This document shows positions 25,654 to 27,482 of a DNA stretch of 27,482 nucleotides, one piece after another; position 1 is the first letter of the stretch; every line of letters begins with the position of its first letter. Under the pieces are notes generated by a model, which was given only the letters and a program-made list of their open reading frames with translations, did not search any database and was not told where the DNA came from. The stretch covers positions 1 to 27,482 of the forward strand of contig CAZAGT010000020.1 in assembly GCA_964484515.1 (NCBI GenBank). The letters run 5' to 3'. The stretch comes from CAZAGT01 sp964484515 (GTDB lineage: Bacteria > Desulfobacterota > DSM-4660 > Desulfatiglandales > HGW-15). Both the position numbers and the translations under genes were made by a program.

Positions 25654-27482
25654 ATGGACAAGACCCATTGGGTTCATCATGAAAGAAGACCGTATCTCTG
25701 GCTCGCCCTCCTGCTGGGCGTCCTCATAAGCGGGTGTGCCGCCATGCCCGGCGCTCAAGAGAAGCAGGCGCAACTGGCAGTGCCGGTTGTCGAATCCGTC
25801 CGCGTGAACCCGACCCCCGACGGTACTCAGGTTGCCATCGTGAGCTCCACGTCTGCGCCGTATACCGCCTTCAAGCTAAGCGACCCGCCCCGGATCATCC
25901 TTGATATTCGCGGGACCCTATCCGATGATCTCGCCCGGACGACCAGGGTGGACGACGGGCGTGTGAATGAAATCCGATTCGAAAAAGGCAAGACCCAGTC
26001 CATGACCTCCCGCATGATCGTGGGGTTGGTGAGGCCTATGGATTATGAGGTTGAGGCCAACGAAAACATCATTCAGATGTCCTTGATCCCCAGGGACACC
26101 GCTGAGGCGGCGCCGGTCGCCACCGAAACCCCTCCAGCCGCGGAAGAGGCCGTGGAGACCGCCGAGCAAGAGGTGGGACCCACCGAGCCGCGGATCTTTT
26201 TCGAGCCTCGGGCCTCCGAGTTGAACCAGATCTTGGGGATGGACTTTACCATGCTCGAGCAGGGTAAGTGCCGCTTCATCGTCACAACGGACAAACGGGC
26301 CCGCTACGAATTGGATCGCAAGGGCCCCAAGGTGTTGAACCTGACGTTGTCCAAGACGACAATCCCACCGCTCCTCATGAGACAGATCGATGCGACCCAG
26401 TTTGCCGGTGTGGTCGATCGCGTCGAAACAAAGGTTCTGGCAGACGCGAAGGGGGTCTCGATCGATCTCCATCTCAGGCAGATGGTTCCCTTTCACCTGA
26501 AACAAACGGACCACGATATCTCCATCGATTTTGGGCGTACCTCGGTGAAGCCGCCGGAAAAGGAACTCGTTCCCCTCCAACTGGCAGAGGCAAGGAGCCC
26601 GCGCCAGGGTCCCAAGGCCGCCACCGAACCCATCATGGCTGAGCCCCAGGTGGTCACAGGCCGCCCGGCGATACCCGGTCTTCGCCCGGCGACCTATACC
26701 GGAACCCGTATGACGATGGATTTTGTGAATGCCGACGTCACGAACATCCTGCGGCTGATTGGAGAGGTGAGCAATCTGAATATCGTCTGGGGGCCGGAAG
26801 TCAGAGGGAATGTTTCCATGCGTCTCAAGGACGTCCCCTGGGATCAGGCCCTGGATCTGGTTCTCGCCAACAACAATCTGGCGAAGCGTCAGGTCGGAAA
26901 CGTGATCTGGATCACGACCAAGGGCCAGATGGCCACGATCGAGTCCGAAGAGCGGAAGAGGCTGGATGAGATCCAGAAACGACGCGAGAGAGAGGAACGG
27001 GACCGGGTCAAAGTTGAGCCCCTGGAGACGCAGTACATCACCGTCAACTTCAAGAGCGCCAGCGACATCCAGCGGATCATCGACGACACGATCAAGAGCG
27101 ATCGAGGCCGGACGACGGTCGATCAGCCCACGAAGACGATCATCATAACCGACACCCGGGCCAAGATCGAAGAGGCCAGGTCCCTGGTCGAGCGTCTCGA
27201 CAGACCGACGCCCCAGGTGATGATTGAGGCCCGGATCGTGGAGGCCTCCCAGAACTTCGCTCGCAATCTCGGTATCCAGTGGGGGACCGGGACCGAATGG
27301 CAGTGGCGCGAGCCCGGTTTGACCAGCTGGAACGGGACGCCCGCCTGGGCACCGAACAACGTGCCGGCGGATTACGATCCCGGCGCCAGCCTGACGAATC
27401 CCAGCTTCACTGCGGACACCCCCACGAGTCCGGCCGACTTTGCCACCAACTTCGGCCTGCAGCTGGCCAAACTCTCCAGCAA
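25654..27482 (+). CDS. pilQ: Type IV pilus secretin PilQ, partial (C-terminus beyond window)
   Basis: Outer-membrane secretin through which the pilus passes. 609 codons are visible before the window ends inside the domain. The N-terminus has a lipoprotein signal: hydrophobic LWLALLLGVL then lipobox ISGC (Cys28), followed by Ala, suggesting outer-membrane sorting. Two AMIN-like (peptidoglycan-binding) modules follow (about 38-150 and 170-290), then a secretin N0/STN domain (MTMDFVNADVTNILRLI onward), and a NolW-type N1 domain (YITVNFKSASDIQRII, ERLDRPTPQVMIEARIVEAS). The secretin core is just beginning at the cut. The ATG has AAGGAG 9 nt upstream. Confidence 0.95.
   Translation, partial: MDKTHWVHHERRPYLWLALLLGVLISGCAAMPGAQEKQAQLAVPVVESVRVNPTPDGTQVAIVSSTSAPYTAFKLSDPPRIILDIRGTLSDDLARTTRVDDGRVNEIRFEKGKTQSMTSRMIVGLVRPMDYEVEANENIIQMSLIPRDTAEAAPVATETPPAAEEAVETAEQEVGPTEPRIFFEPRASELNQILGMDFTMLEQGKCRFIVTTDKRARYELDRKGPKVLNLTLSKTTIPPLLMRQIDATQFAGVVDRVETKVLADAKGVSIDLHLRQMVPFHLKQTDHDISIDFGRTSVKPPEKELVPLQLAEARSPRQGPKAATEPIMAEPQVVTGRPAIPGLRPATYTGTRMTMDFVNADVTNILRLIGEVSNLNIVWGPEVRGNVSMRLKDVPWDQALDLVLANNNLAKRQVGNVIWITTKGQMATIESEERKRLDEIQKRREREERDRVKVEPLETQYITVNFKSASDIQRIIDDTIKSDRGRTTVDQPTKTIIITDTRAKIEEARSLVERLDRPTPQVMIEARIVEASQNFARNLGIQWGTGTEWQWREPGLTSWNGTPAWAPNNVPADYDPGASLTNPSFTADTPTSPADFATNFGLQLAKLSS

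Noticed and set aside
1..27482. CRISPR array, prophage, insertion sequence or tRNA genes
   Set aside because: I saw no regularly spaced repeats, transposase or phage genes, or tRNA T-loop signatures by reading; short RNA genes could still be missed without a covariance search.

Overview
This is a bacterial chromosomal segment with ordinary, densely packed housekeeping and energy-metabolism genes. I see no prophage, CRISPR array, rRNA or tRNA in it. The gene content (bacterial-type acetyl-CoA synthase and corrinoid proteins, homodimeric pyruvate:ferredoxin oxidoreductase, type IV pilus genes) points to a Gram-negative strict anaerobe that uses the Wood-Ljungdahl pathway. A Desulfobacterota-like (former Deltaproteobacteria) host is my best guess; this is inferred from gene content and protein flavour and has not been tested by phylogeny.

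Layout. (1) 1-7681, minus strand: the replication locus dnaA - dnaN - gyrB - gyrA, with gyrA cut by the window start. recF, which often sits between dnaN and gyrB, is absent, and gyrB starts 1 nt after dnaN stops. The gyrB-gyrA gap holds a 252-bp element bounded by 33-bp inverted repeats. (2) 7783-15187, plus strand, divergent from dnaA: cooC, acsD, acsB, acsC, acsE. These are the Ni-insertion ATPase, both corrinoid iron-sulfur protein subunits, acetyl-CoA synthase and the methyltetrahydrofolate:corrinoid methyltransferase. The carbonyl branch CODH (acsA/cooS) is not in the window. AcsD carries an unusual C-terminal tail of about 210 residues that is charged and TolA-like. (3) 15425-16315 minus: an unrecognised single-pass membrane protein. 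(4) 16611-17384 plus: surE. (5) 17420-20944 minus: pyruvate:ferredoxin oxidoreductase. (6) 21511-22128 minus: signal peptidase I, lepB. (7) 22540-27482 plus: a small XRE-type HTH protein followed by pilM, pilN, pilO, pilP and pilQ (pilQ cut by the window end).

How they fit together. AcsE moves the methyl group of methyl-tetrahydrofolate to the cobalamin of AcsCD. AcsB joins it with CO and CoA to give acetyl-CoA. PFOR can then carboxylate acetyl-CoA to pyruvate, or run in reverse. The pil genes encode the inner-membrane alignment complex and the outer-membrane secretin of a type IV pilus. The preprotein peptidase LepB serves general secretion.

The window is mostly well understood. The points I would look at again are the AcsD tail, the inverted-repeat element between gyrB and gyrA, a substituted P-loop in DnaA, the structured leader upstream of acsD, and an apparent swap of lipoprotein signals between PilP and PilQ.
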